A stretch of DNA of 64,000 nt from Nemorincola caseinilytica (GTDB taxonomy: Bacteria; Bacteroidota; Bacteroidia; Chitinophagales; Chitinophagaceae): the NCBI RefSeq assembly GCF_039540515.1, contig NZ_BAABFA010000008.1, positions 1 to 64,000 of the forward strand. The letters run 5' to 3'. The notes under the pieces are model-generated. The model saw only the letters and a list, made by a program, of their open reading frames with translations, was not told where the DNA came from and did not search any database. Made by a program: the position numbers and the translations under genes. Position 1 is the first letter of the stretch. Each line of letters begins with the position of its first letter. Shown piece by piece: positions 17,093 through 24,859 of the stretch.

Positions 17093-17740
17093 CTACACCC
17101 ACTGCCGCACCATCTCCACAAATTCCTTTCGCGGTATCATCCTTGCGCCCAGGCTTTGCAGGTGTGCGGTATGTACCTGGCAGTCTATAAGTTGTACGCC
17201 ATGCTGTTGCAGGTGCTGTACCCAGTTGATAAAGGCGAATTTGCTGGCATTGCTCACCCGGCTGAACATGCTCTCGCCAAAGAACACCTTGCCCAGCCAT
17301 ACACCATAGAGGCCGCCCACCAGTTGCCCATCTTGCCAGGCCTCGGCACAGTGGGCATGGCCCAGCCGGTGCAGTTGTGTATAGGCATGCGCCACATCGG
17401 GGCTTATCCAGGTACCATCCTGGCCGGGACGTGGCACCTGCATGCAGTGGCGTATCACCTGGGCAAAGCCGGTATTCATCCTGAACTCGAACGTGCCGCT
17501 TCTTAGCACCTGCCGCATGCTTTTGCTCACCCGCAGCCCGGCGGGGTACAGCACAAAGCGGGGATCGGGGCACCACCACAGGGGCGGCTCGTCCTCGTTG
17601 TACCAGGGGAATATGCCATTGCGGTATGCCAGCAGCAGCTTGTCGGCCGAGAGGTCGCCACCGGCGGCCAGCAAGCCATCGGGCAGGGCGTTCTCTACAG
17701 GCGGGAACCACAGCTTATCGTCGAGAATGGTGAGGCGCAT
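17093..17740 (-). CDS. aat: Leucyl/phenylalanyl-tRNA-protein transferase
   Basis: 215 aa, close to the usual 210-235. It attaches Leu or Phe from tRNA to N-terminal Arg or Lys of proteins, marking them for ClpS/ClpAP. Family signatures are FPPVENALPDGLLAAGGDLS, NGIFPWYNEDEPPLWWCPDPR, and the central AEAWQDGQLVGGLYGVWLG followed by FFGESMFSR. The reading frame continues far upstream as an antisense artefact; MRLTILDD at 17740 is the real start, with a promoter element 20 bases above it. Confidence 0.93.
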   Translation of the reverse strand: MRLTILDDKLWFPPVENALPDGLLAAGGDLSADKLLLAYRNGIFPWYNEDEPPLWWCPDPRFVLYPAGLRVSKSMRQVLRSGTFEFRMNTGFAQVIRHCMQVPRPGQDGTWISPDVAHAYTQLHRLGHAHCAEAWQDGQLVGGLYGVWLGKVFFGESMFSRVSNASKFAFINWVQHLQQHGVQLIDCQVHTAHLQSLGARMIPRKEFVEMVRQWV

Positions 17741-17760
17741 CAGATGGTATCTTTGGGGGG

Positions 17761-17768
17761 CAAAAGTA
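17761..17768 (-). promoter_or_regulatory. -7 promoter element for aat
   Basis: TACTTTTG on the minus strand, 20 bases before the aat start codon. A TATCTTTG on the plus strand at 17748-17755 overlaps this short region and could fire toward ctpA. Confidence 0.55.
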
Positions 17769-17838
17769 ACGCCGAATATCCCCCGCAATTTAACATCAGC
17801 GCGGTTTTTGATTATACTTTTATTAACATGAATTGGTC

Positions 17839-17846
17839 TACATTTG
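17839..17846 (+). promoter_or_regulatory. -7 promoter element for ctpA
   Basis: TACATTTG, 26 bases before the ATG at 17873. Confidence 0.55.
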
Positions 17847-17872
17847 TTTAAGAAGATACCAAGTAATTTATT

Positions 17873-20119
17873 ATGTTGCAATTCATGAAGAATAAGATCC
17901 TGATACCGTTGATGGTAATAGTGGCGCTGGGCGCATTTTTCTCTTTCAGATATGTACATGCTGCGGGTAGCAATACACAGCAGCGCCGCGCGCTGGTGAT
18001 GGAGACCGTGCTGAAGACGATACAGGCCGCACATTTCTCTCCCCGCCCTATAGACGATACTTTTTCGGCCAGGGTATACAGGGGCATGATGTCTGCCTTC
18101 GATGGCGAAAAACTCTACTTTACCAAGGCCGAGGCCGATATGCTGAAAAAATACGAGTTCAGCATAGACGACCAGATACTGGCAGGCTCTACCGAGTTCT
18201 TCGACTCGTTCGAGGCGGCCTACCTGCGCCGTGTAGATGCTTCGGAGAAGATATATGAGAGCATCCTGAAAAAGCCGTTCAACTTCAATACCAATGAGAC
18301 CGTGCAGCTGAACACAGAGAAAGGCCCGCATGGCGAGGAGACCGAGACGCTGATGCTGAACGCCGAAAAGGCCGACTATGCTGCCGATGAGAACAGTGTG
18401 GCCGAACGCTGGCGCAAACACCTGAAATACCGCGCACTGGCAAAGTATGTGGACCTGAAGACCGAGCAGGACAAGAAGAAAGAGAACAAAGACTCTGCCA
18501 ATGTAAAGACACTCACCAATGCCGAGCTGGAAGCAAAGGCCCGCCAGGACGTGCTGAAAAGCAACCAGCGCTATATGAAGCGCCTGCGCAAGGTGAAGTC
18601 GGACGAGCGTTTTGCATTTTATGTGAACAAGCTCACCGAGACCGAGGACCCGCATACGTCTTACTTCCCCCCGGTAGAAAAGAAGGCTTTTGACGAGCGC
18701 ATGAGCGGTAGCTTCGTAGGTATAGGCGCCCGCCTGAACCAGAACGACGACAAGACCACTGTGGCCTCTATCATCATAGGTAGCCCATCGTGGAAACAGG
18801 GTCAACTGAAGGCCGGCGACGAGATAATGAAGGTGGCCCAGGGCGATAAGGAACCTGTGGACATATCGGGCTACGAGATAGATGATGTAGTGAAGCTGAT
18901 ACGCGGCGAAAAGGGCACCGAGGTGCGCCTGACCGTAAAAGGCAGCGATGGCGCCGTGAAGGTGATACCCATCACCCGTGGTGTGGTAGAGATAGAAGAG
19001 ACCTTCGCCAAGTCGGCCATCATACAGAGCAAGAACGGCCCCGTAGGCTTCATATATCTGCCTGAGTTCTATGCCGACTTCAACGGCACCAGCGGCCGTA
19101 CCAGCAGCAAGGACGTGGCCGCAGAAGTAAAGAAACTGAAAGAGGCCGGCGTTACCGGCATCATACTGGACCTGAGGTATAATGGCGGCGGCTCGCTGAA
19201 CGATGTGGTGGAAATGTCCGGCATATTCGTGGGCCGTGGTCCAGTGGTGCAGGTGAAATCGGGCCATTCTTCACCATCGGTACTGCGTTCGCGCGGGTAC
19301 GATACAGCCCTCTATAGCGGCCCGCTGGCCATAATGATAGACCAGAGCAGCGCATCGGCATCAGAGATACTGGCCGCGGCCATGCAAGACTATGGCCGCG
19401 CTGTGATAGTAGGTTCTACATCGTTCGGCAAGGGTACCGTGCAGAAGATGGTATCGCTGGATGATATGATAGATGCGCCTACGCGCCTGGCCCTGGCAAA
19501 CAGTGCAGGTGCCGAAGAGAACGCCTCGCTGGGATCGCTGAAACTGACCATGGAGAAATTCTACCGTGTGAACGGAGGCTCTACTCAACTGAAAGGTGTA
19601 CGCCCGCATATAGACATGCCGGACCCATACGATGGCTATGACGATGAAGAGCTGGGCGAACGCCACAACAAGTCGGCGCTGCCATGGGACGAGGTGCCTG
19701 CGGTGTCTTACAAGGCTGCCAACAGCATATCGAACCTGGACGATGTGGTGGCTATGAGCAATGCGCGTATAGCGGCCAATCCCACCTTCAAGCTGATAAG
19801 CGAGAACTCGCACCTCATAAAGAAGAAGAGGGATGAGAACAAAGTATCGCTGAACGAGACCCAGTACCGTAAGGACCAGGAAGAGACAAATTCCATATCG
19901 AAGAAGTTGGAAGAACTACAGAAGAACGCCACCCTGCTGGAAGTGACCAACCCACAGGAAGACCTGGCCAGGATAAACCTGGATACGGCATCTGTGGCCA
20001 AGAACAAAGATTGGCTGAAGGCCCTGGGCAAGGACATCTATATAGCCGAGACCGTAAATATCATCAACGATATAAAGAAGGGCGGTATGAAGGTGAACAT
20101 GGGCACAGGTATGAAATAA
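17873..20119 (+). CDS. Carboxy-terminal processing protease (S41A, Tsp/Prc type)
   Basis: 748 aa. A signal peptide (MKNKILIPLMVIVALGAFF) is followed by the Tsp N-terminal helical domain, a PDZ domain (about 270-370, SFVGIGARLNQ to RGVVEI), the S41 core and a C-terminal Tsp tail. The catalytic Ser is in DQSSASASE near residue 490 and the Lys in SFGKGTVQ near 519, giving the Ser-Lys dyad. It degrades or trims periplasmic proteins from their C-termini. The first ATG is at 17873 and a second at 17885 suits the signal peptide equally well. A terminator follows. Confidence 0.92.
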   Translation: MLQFMKNKILIPLMVIVALGAFFSFRYVHAAGSNTQQRRALVMETVLKTIQAAHFSPRPIDDTFSARVYRGMMSAFDGEKLYFTKAEADMLKKYEFSIDDQILAGSTEFFDSFEAAYLRRVDASEKIYESILKKPFNFNTNETVQLNTEKGPHGEETETLMLNAEKADYAADENSVAERWRKHLKYRALAKYVDLKTEQDKKKENKDSANVKTLTNAELEAKARQDVLKSNQRYMKRLRKVKSDERFAFYVNKLTETEDPHTSYFPPVEKKAFDERMSGSFVGIGARLNQNDDKTTVASIIIGSPSWKQGQLKAGDEIMKVAQGDKEPVDISGYEIDDVVKLIRGEKGTEVRLTVKGSDGAVKVIPITRGVVEIEETFAKSAIIQSKNGPVGFIYLPEFYADFNGTSGRTSSKDVAAEVKKLKEAGVTGIILDLRYNGGGSLNDVVEMSGIFVGRGPVVQVKSGHSSPSVLRSRGYDTALYSGPLAIMIDQSSASASEILAAAMQDYGRAVIVGSTSFGKGTVQKMVSLDDMIDAPTRLALANSAGAEENASLGSLKLTMEKFYRVNGGSTQLKGVRPHIDMPDPYDGYDDEELGERHNKSALPWDEVPAVSYKAANSISNLDDVVAMSNARIAANPTFKLISENSHLIKKKRDENKVSLNETQYRKDQEETNSISKKLEELQKNATLLEVTNPQEDLARINLDTASVAKNKDWLKALGKDIYIAETVNIINDIKKGGMKVNMGTGMK

Positions 20120-20143
20120 CAGACCACTGATGACAGATATCCG

Positions 20144-20181
20144 AACGGCCATCTCCACAAGAGGTGGCCGTTGCTTTTTTT
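20144..20181 (+). terminator. Intrinsic terminator after ctpA
   Basis: 12-bp stem with one G-T pair (20144-20155 with 20161-20172), 5-base loop, then GCTTTTTTT. Confidence 0.88.
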
Positions 20182-20208
20182 GCTACCCGGTGAGCGGTGC
20201 GGATCGTT

Positions 20209-20216
20209 TATCTTTG
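20209..20216 (+). promoter_or_regulatory. -7 promoter element for asd
   Basis: TATCTTTG, 20 bases before the asd start. A TTTG at 20179-20182 could be the -33 box, with a rather long 26-base spacer. Confidence 0.65.
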
Positions 20217-20236
20217 CACCCTAACAAGTACATACA

Positions 20237-21229
20237 ATGAAAGTAGCAGTAGTAGGCGCCACGGGCCTTGTAGGCAGCACCATGATGAAGATACTGGAAG
20301 AGCGCAATTTCCCCGTCACAGAGCTGATACCTGTGGCCTCAGAGCGGTCTGTAGGTACAAAGGTGACCTATGCCGGTAAGGAGTATGCCGTGGTATCGGC
20401 TGCTACTGCTATTGCCATGAAGCCTGCACTGGCATTGTTCTCGGCAGGTGGCAGTGCCTCGCTGGAACTGGCTCCGCAGTTCGCTGCGGTAGGGTGTCGC
20501 GTGGTAGATAATTCATCGGCATGGCGTATGAAGGCGGGTATAAAGCTGGTAGTGCCAGAGGTGAACGGCGATGTGCTGACCCCCGAAGATATGATCATTG
20601 CCAACCCCAACTGCAGCACCATACAAATGGTGATGGTGCTGAACCCTATTCATAGAGTCTATGGCATAAAGCGCGTGGTGGTAAGCACTTACCAGAGCGT
20701 AAGCGGAACAGGCCAAAAGGCCGTAAAAGAGATGATGGACCAGCGCGCAGGCAATGCTGCGAATAGTGTGTATCCCCACCGTATAGACATGAACGTGCTG
20801 CCGCACATAGATGTGTTCATGGAGAATGGCTATACCAGGGAAGAAATGAAGATGACGCAGGAGACCTGCAAGATAATGGGTGATGATAGCGTAAAGGTGA
20901 CAGCCACTACTGTGCGTGTACCCGTGGTAGGCGGCCATAGCGAGAGTGTGAACATAGAGCTGCACCGCGATTTCGACCTGAACGATATTCGCGAGATGCT
21001 TAGCAACCAGGCAGGCGTGATAGTGGTGGATAACCCTGCTATGAATGGCTATCCCATGCCTATAGAAGCCGAGGGGCGCGATGAGGTGTTCGTGGGCCGT
21101 ATGCGCCGCGATGAGACACAGCCCAATACCCTGAACTGCTGGATAGTGGCCGACAACCTGCGCAAGGGCGCCGCCACCAATGCCGTGCAGATAGCCAAGC
21201 TATTGTACAATAACGGCTGGCTTGGTTAA
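20237..21229 (+). CDS. asd: Aspartate-semialdehyde dehydrogenase
   Basis: 330 aa. It reduces aspartyl phosphate to aspartate semialdehyde with NADPH, the branch point to lysine/diaminopimelate, threonine and methionine. The NADP loop is VVGATGLVGSTM (4-15), the catalytic Cys is in ANPNCSTIQ, and the substrate-binding segment STYQSVSGTGQKA is intact. Its 3' end faces the GSCFA gene across a family B repeat region. No other lysine-pathway gene is adjacent. Confidence 0.94.
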   Translation: MKVAVVGATGLVGSTMMKILEERNFPVTELIPVASERSVGTKVTYAGKEYAVVSAATAIAMKPALALFSAGGSASLELAPQFAAVGCRVVDNSSAWRMKAGIKLVVPEVNGDVLTPEDMIIANPNCSTIQMVMVLNPIHRVYGIKRVVVSTYQSVSGTGQKAVKEMMDQRAGNAANSVYPHRIDMNVLPHIDVFMENGYTREEMKMTQETCKIMGDDSVKVTATTVRVPVVGGHSESVNIELHRDFDLNDIREMLSNQAGVIVVDNPAMNGYPMPIEAEGRDEVFVGRMRRDETQPNTLNCWIVADNLRKGAATNAVQIAKLLYNNGWLG

Positions 21230-21236
21230 TGTGCTG

Positions 21237-21390
21237 AATGCAATAATGCGACAATGTGGAAGAAATGCGACAATGATATGTTCAGAAATACCTTCCGGTA
21301 GGCACGGTCCAAAACCACACTATCATTTTGTCTCCAATTATCGCATTGTCGCATTGACCAAATTATCGCATTCCCCGCATTATCGCATTT
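21237..21390. repeat. Family B repeat region (AATGCGATAATG type)
   Basis: Left side has AATGCAATAATGCGACAATG and AATGCGACAATG (21264-21275); right side has CATTGTCGCATT (21344-21355) and ATTATCGCATT three times. The arms are inverted, 12 bp of them perfect, around a unique 65-base centre. The right end supplies the stop codon and last residues of the GSCFA gene. Confidence 0.75.
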
Positions 21391-22357
21391 CAAAATAAGC
21401 TATCTCCTCTTTCATATCCAGCATGGGATAGCGCTCTGCAAGGGCTTTGCATTTGGCCAGGTAGCTTTCCATGAATTTGCGATGTGCATTGGTATCGGGG
21501 AAGCGGGTACGGTGCGCGCGGGCGGTCATTATCTCTCCCACCTGTTTCATTACATCATGTATAGCAGGGTCTATGCATGCTTTCATAAAATGTTCCCATA
21601 CAAAGGTCGTTGCTGCAAAGTTGGGGTGTACCATATCTATGTCGTAGTAGCGGTGATCGCGCAGTATGTCTATCACCAGCTCGTAGGCCGGGAAGTAGTA
21701 GGCGTGTTCATGCATGCCACATAGCTCGTGTACAGCCTCCAGCAGGCGGGCCTTGCTGCGGTTGTTGTCCACCACGCCATCGCGTATATGGCGCACAGGG
21801 CTTATGGTAAAGATCACCTTTGCATATGGGTTAGCTGTCTGTAGCCGTTGTATGGTGCCATTCAGCGCGGCTACTATCTCCTCTATTGGCAGCAGCCTTT
21901 TCTCGAACCACTGTGCGGGCGCACGGTGATTATTGGCCACATGTTTGCCGCTTTCCCGCAGGTAATACTGGAATGCCGACCCCAGTGTGATGATGACCTT
22001 ATCGGCCTTGCGAATGAATGCTGCGGCCTCTTCCTGCGCTCTATTGATACCGGCCAATGCGGCGGTCTTATCGGTATGCGAGAAGCGTGTGTGGTGGTCC
22101 CAGCTGTTCCATAGCTCATTCAGGTAAAAGAGGTCGGCTTCTGTGTATCGTTCACCTGATATATAGCTGTCCAGGCTCTGTGCCACGCTCAGCGGGTTGA
22201 AGAGTATGCCATGCGGGTTCTGCAGCACATGGAATTTGTAGTGTTGCAGCCTGTCGGCCATATGCTCGGTAAAGCAGGAGCCTATGAGCAGTATGTTATC
22301 AGTATAGGTGATGGGCCCGGGCAGTGGCGGTATGTCCAGCGATAGCATCATTTGCAT
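21380..22357 (-). CDS. GSCFA-domain protein
   Basis: 325 aa. The family-naming motif is LLIGSCFTEHMADRL near residue 25; NPHGILFNP and SPVRHIRDG are further conserved blocks of GSCFA proteins, distant relatives of SGNH hydrolases. The family is common in Bacteroidota but its substrate is not established. The final residues EMR and the stop codon come from a family B repeat (ATGCGATAATG). The start codon lies exactly four bases after TACTTTTG, so the mRNA is probably leaderless. Confidence 0.85.
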   Translation of the reverse strand: MQMMLSLDIPPLPGPITYTDNILLIGSCFTEHMADRLQHYKFHVLQNPHGILFNPLSVAQSLDSYISGERYTEADLFYLNELWNSWDHHTRFSHTDKTAALAGINRAQEEAAAFIRKADKVIITLGSAFQYYLRESGKHVANNHRAPAQWFEKRLLPIEEIVAALNGTIQRLQTANPYAKVIFTISPVRHIRDGVVDNNRSKARLLEAVHELCGMHEHAYYFPAYELVIDILRDHRYYDIDMVHPNFAATTFVWEHFMKACIDPAIHDVMKQVGEIMTARAHRTRFPDTNAHRKFMESYLAKCKALAERYPMLDMKEEIAYFEMR

Positions 22358-22361
22358 ATCC

Positions 22362-22369
22362 CAAAAGTA
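22362..22369 (-). promoter_or_regulatory. -7 promoter element, leaderless, for the GSCFA gene
   Basis: TACTTTTG followed by GGAT and then ATG on the minus strand. Confidence 0.65.
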
Positions 22370-22381
22370 CCTAAATGAACG

Positions 22382-22951
22382 CTATGCCTCCATATTATCC
22401 AGCAGGAACTCTATGGTGCGGGGGAAGTAATAATGCTCCAGCTTGTGTATCCTTTTGGCTAGTGCCCCGGGTGTATCGCCGGGCAGCACATTGCAGTGGG
22501 CCTGCAGTATCACATTGCCTTTATCGTACTCCTCGTTCACATAGTGTATGGTAATGCCCGAATGTGTTTCGCCCGCAGCTATCACTGCGGTATGCACATT
22601 GCCGCCATACATGCCCTTGCCACCGTACGATGGTAGCAGCGCCGGGTGTATGTTGATGATCCTGTCGGGGAAGGCCTGCGTGAGCGCCGGCGGTATCTTC
22701 CACAGGTAGCCTGCCAGTATGATGAGGGCAGGAGCGTGCGCCCGCAAAGCCGCTACAGTAGCATCGTCGTCAAATGTGTGCCTGTCTATCATCATCACAG
22801 GTATACCTTCACGCTCGGCTATGTTCAGCACACCGGCACCGGGCTTGTTGCATACTATAAGCGATACACGCGCCTTGCCATTGGCCTTGAACCACTCTAT
22901 GATGGCCGCTGCATTGGTGCCTGTACCCGAGGCGAATATGATGAGGTTCAA
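22382..22951 (-). CDS. purN: Phosphoribosylglycinamide formyltransferase
   Basis: 189 aa. It transfers a formyl group from 10-formyl-THF to GAR in purine synthesis. FASGTGTNAAAI is the phosphate loop; NIHPALLPSYGGKGMYG holds the catalytic Asn and His; HYVNEEYDKG holds the Asp. The start codon is TTG: no in-frame ATG precedes FASGTGTN closely enough, and the family begins at this position. The formate-THF ligase gene fhs at 50 kb could supply the cofactor. Confidence 0.93.
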   Translation of the reverse strand: MNLIIFASGTGTNAAAIIEWFKANGKARVSLIVCNKPGAGVLNIAEREGIPVMMIDRHTFDDDATVAALRAHAPALIILAGYLWKIPPALTQAFPDRIINIHPALLPSYGGKGMYGGNVHTAVIAAGETHSGITIHYVNEEYDKGNVILQAHCNVLPGDTPGALAKRIHKLEHYYFPRTIEFLLDNMEA

Positions 22952-22983
22952 AACGGATCTTTTAAATAAAGATGAAAAATGCG

Positions 22984-23541
22984 CTACTGCAGGTTATCGA
23001 ACACAGGGCGGGGTTTCTTGATGATGAGGCTCACTATCAGCCCCAGGAAGCTATCGAGCAGCAGCCCGCCCATGTAGCTCATTATAGTGTTCTGCAGGTT
23101 GAACTTCCTCGACTTCTCTATGTCGTTCAGTGCCTTGTCTATCTGCTCATCGGGCAGCTTGGCTTTTTCCATGGCGGCCAGTGTGGCGTTCTTCACCTTA
23201 TCGGTAAAGCCGGGGTCTATCACATATACATACAGGTAGTTGTAGGCAAATGAAAGTGTGCCTGCTACCAGCACTATCACAAATGCCGCGCCGAACACTT
23301 CTCTCAGCTCTATATAGCCGCCGTTGGCCTTGCGTACATTGGCCAGCATAAAGCCCAGTATCACCAGGTACACCAGGTAGCCTATACCTTTCAGCAGCAT
23401 GTACAGGAACAGCGCATTGGCCGTCATGTTCAGCACGGTGCCTATGATAATGTAGATGACGCCCAGCACCAGGCCATTCATCATGGCCATTTTGTTGCGT
23501 GCTGCGGTGCTCAGTGGTTCGGATGATGTGATGTTCGCCAT
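22984..23541 (-). CDS. DUF4199-type inner-membrane protein
   Basis: 185 aa with about four membrane segments (VLGVIYIIIGTVLNMTANAL, GIGYLVYLVILGFMLA, FGAAFVIVLVAGTLSFAYNYL and LLLDSFLGLIVSLII). The topology and the GGYIELREVFGAAF block match the Bacteroidota DUF4199 family, often found near membrane or glycosyltransferase genes. It ends three bases from the dihydroorotase-like gene on the same strand and is probably co-transcribed with it. Function unknown. Confidence 0.75.
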   Translation of the reverse strand: MANITSSEPLSTAARNKMAMMNGLVLGVIYIIIGTVLNMTANALFLYMLLKGIGYLVYLVILGFMLANVRKANGGYIELREVFGAAFVIVLVAGTLSFAYNYLYVYVIDPGFTDKVKNATLAAMEKAKLPDEQIDKALNDIEKSRKFNLQNTIMSYMGGLLLDSFLGLIVSLIIKKPRPVFDNLQ

Positions 23542-23543
23542 GG

Positions 23544-24812
23544 CTATTTGTTGATATGAACTTTATTGTTGTTGATGATACCCAGTACCTGCCCTGCAAG
23601 CGCCTGCCCTGCGAAGGGGTTGTTCACACCCTTCGACCGACCCTTGCCTGCTGCCAGTGTATAATTGCCTGTAGTAGTAAAAAGCGTCAGCGATGCCTGC
23701 GCACCTTTTGCAATGCTCTGCTCCCGCAGCCCGAATATCTTTCGTGGGGTAGTGGTAAGCGCCTCTACCAGCCTTTCTATACCTATGGTCTTGCGGATGC
23801 TGTCCCACAGTATGTTGTAGGCCAGCTCCTGTATGGCCATGCCTTCTGATGCATATTCCAGTTCTTTCTGCTTGGCGTCCCACTCGTGTGGGTGGTGGTG
23901 GCTGCCTATACAATCTATGGTGCCATCCTTCAGCGCGGCCACCAGAGCCTTCCTGTCGGCCTCGGTACGCAGTGGAGGGGCTACTTTGTAATTGCTGTCG
24001 TAGCCACGCATGGCCTCGTCGGTGAGGGCCAGGTGGTAGGGCGTTACAGAGCAGGTCACGTTCACGCCTGCTGCCTTTGCCTTGCGTATCATATCTGCCG
24101 ATGCTGCAGTAGTGATACCCGATATGTGCAGGCGCGATCGCGTATAGCGTGCCAGCTCCACATCGCGGTACACCATCAGTGTCTCTGCAAGTTGCGGTAT
24201 GCCTGCCATACCCAGTGCTACCGATACCGGGCCCTCGTTCATGAGGCCTCCCTGCGACAGGGCAGCATCTACGGGTAGCTGCATCACCACCCCGTTGAAG
24301 GCGGTCACATATTCCAGCGCCTTCATCATCAGGCCCGGGTTCTGTATAGGGTGCCAGCCGTCAGAGAAGGCTATGGCGCCTTGTGTGCGCATATCCAGCA
24401 TCTCGGCCAGTTCCTTGCCATCGGCATTGCGGGTGGCTGCGCCTATAGGGTGCAGGTTCACCACATTGCCAGTGGCCTTTTGCTGCACATAGCCTATAGT
24501 GGCACGGTCGGTAAGGGCGGGGCGAGTATTAGGAGTGATCAGCACATCGGTAAAACCGCCTGCGGCTGCAGTGGCCAGCCCGCTCTTTATGGTCTCCTTA
24601 TGCTCGTAGCCGGGTTCGCAATAGTCGGCAAAGGTGTCTACCCAGCCGGTGCTCACGCACAGGTCGGCGGCCTCTATCACGGTAGCATTATCTGTTTTTA
24701 TGCCTGTGGCTATTCTTGTTATCACGCCGTCTTCCACCAGCAGGTCAGTGACCTTGTCGTGGTGTGCCGATAGCGGGTCTATGACCCTTGCCTTGCGTAT
24801 GTGTACCTGCAT
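23544..24812 (-). CDS. Dihydroorotase homologue lacking metal ligands
   Basis: 422 aa amidohydrolase of the PyrC type I family by overall sequence (GLATAAAGGFTDVLITPNTRPALTDRA, AFSDGWHPIQNPGLMMKALEY, YKVAPPLRTEADRKAL). The metal site looks lost: the usual DxHxH is DTFAD, the DHAPH loop is SHHHPH, and the HVST histidine motif is ISGITT. A catalytically inactive role, such as the structural partner of aspartate transcarbamoylase known for PyrC-prime proteins, is more likely than dihydroorotase activity. An active pyrC should exist elsewhere. Confidence 0.8.
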   Translation of the reverse strand: MQVHIRKARVIDPLSAHHDKVTDLLVEDGVITRIATGIKTDNATVIEAADLCVSTGWVDTFADYCEPGYEHKETIKSGLATAAAGGFTDVLITPNTRPALTDRATIGYVQQKATGNVVNLHPIGAATRNADGKELAEMLDMRTQGAIAFSDGWHPIQNPGLMMKALEYVTAFNGVVMQLPVDAALSQGGLMNEGPVSVALGMAGIPQLAETLMVYRDVELARYTRSRLHISGITTAASADMIRKAKAAGVNVTCSVTPYHLALTDEAMRGYDSNYKVAPPLRTEADRKALVAALKDGTIDCIGSHHHPHEWDAKQKELEYASEGMAIQELAYNILWDSIRKTIGIERLVEALTTTPRKIFGLREQSIAKGAQASLTLFTTTGNYTLAAGKGRSKGVNNPFAGQALAGQVLGIINNNKVHINK

Positions 24813-24859
24813 GTGGATGAACTAGATAAAAATGTGCAACGGCATCTGCCGTACTTATA

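Noticed and set aside
17741..19267. A long upstream extension of the aat frame antisense to ctpA
   Set aside because: The extension is opposite the well-supported ctpA gene; aat itself starts at 17740 with its own promoter and normal family length.
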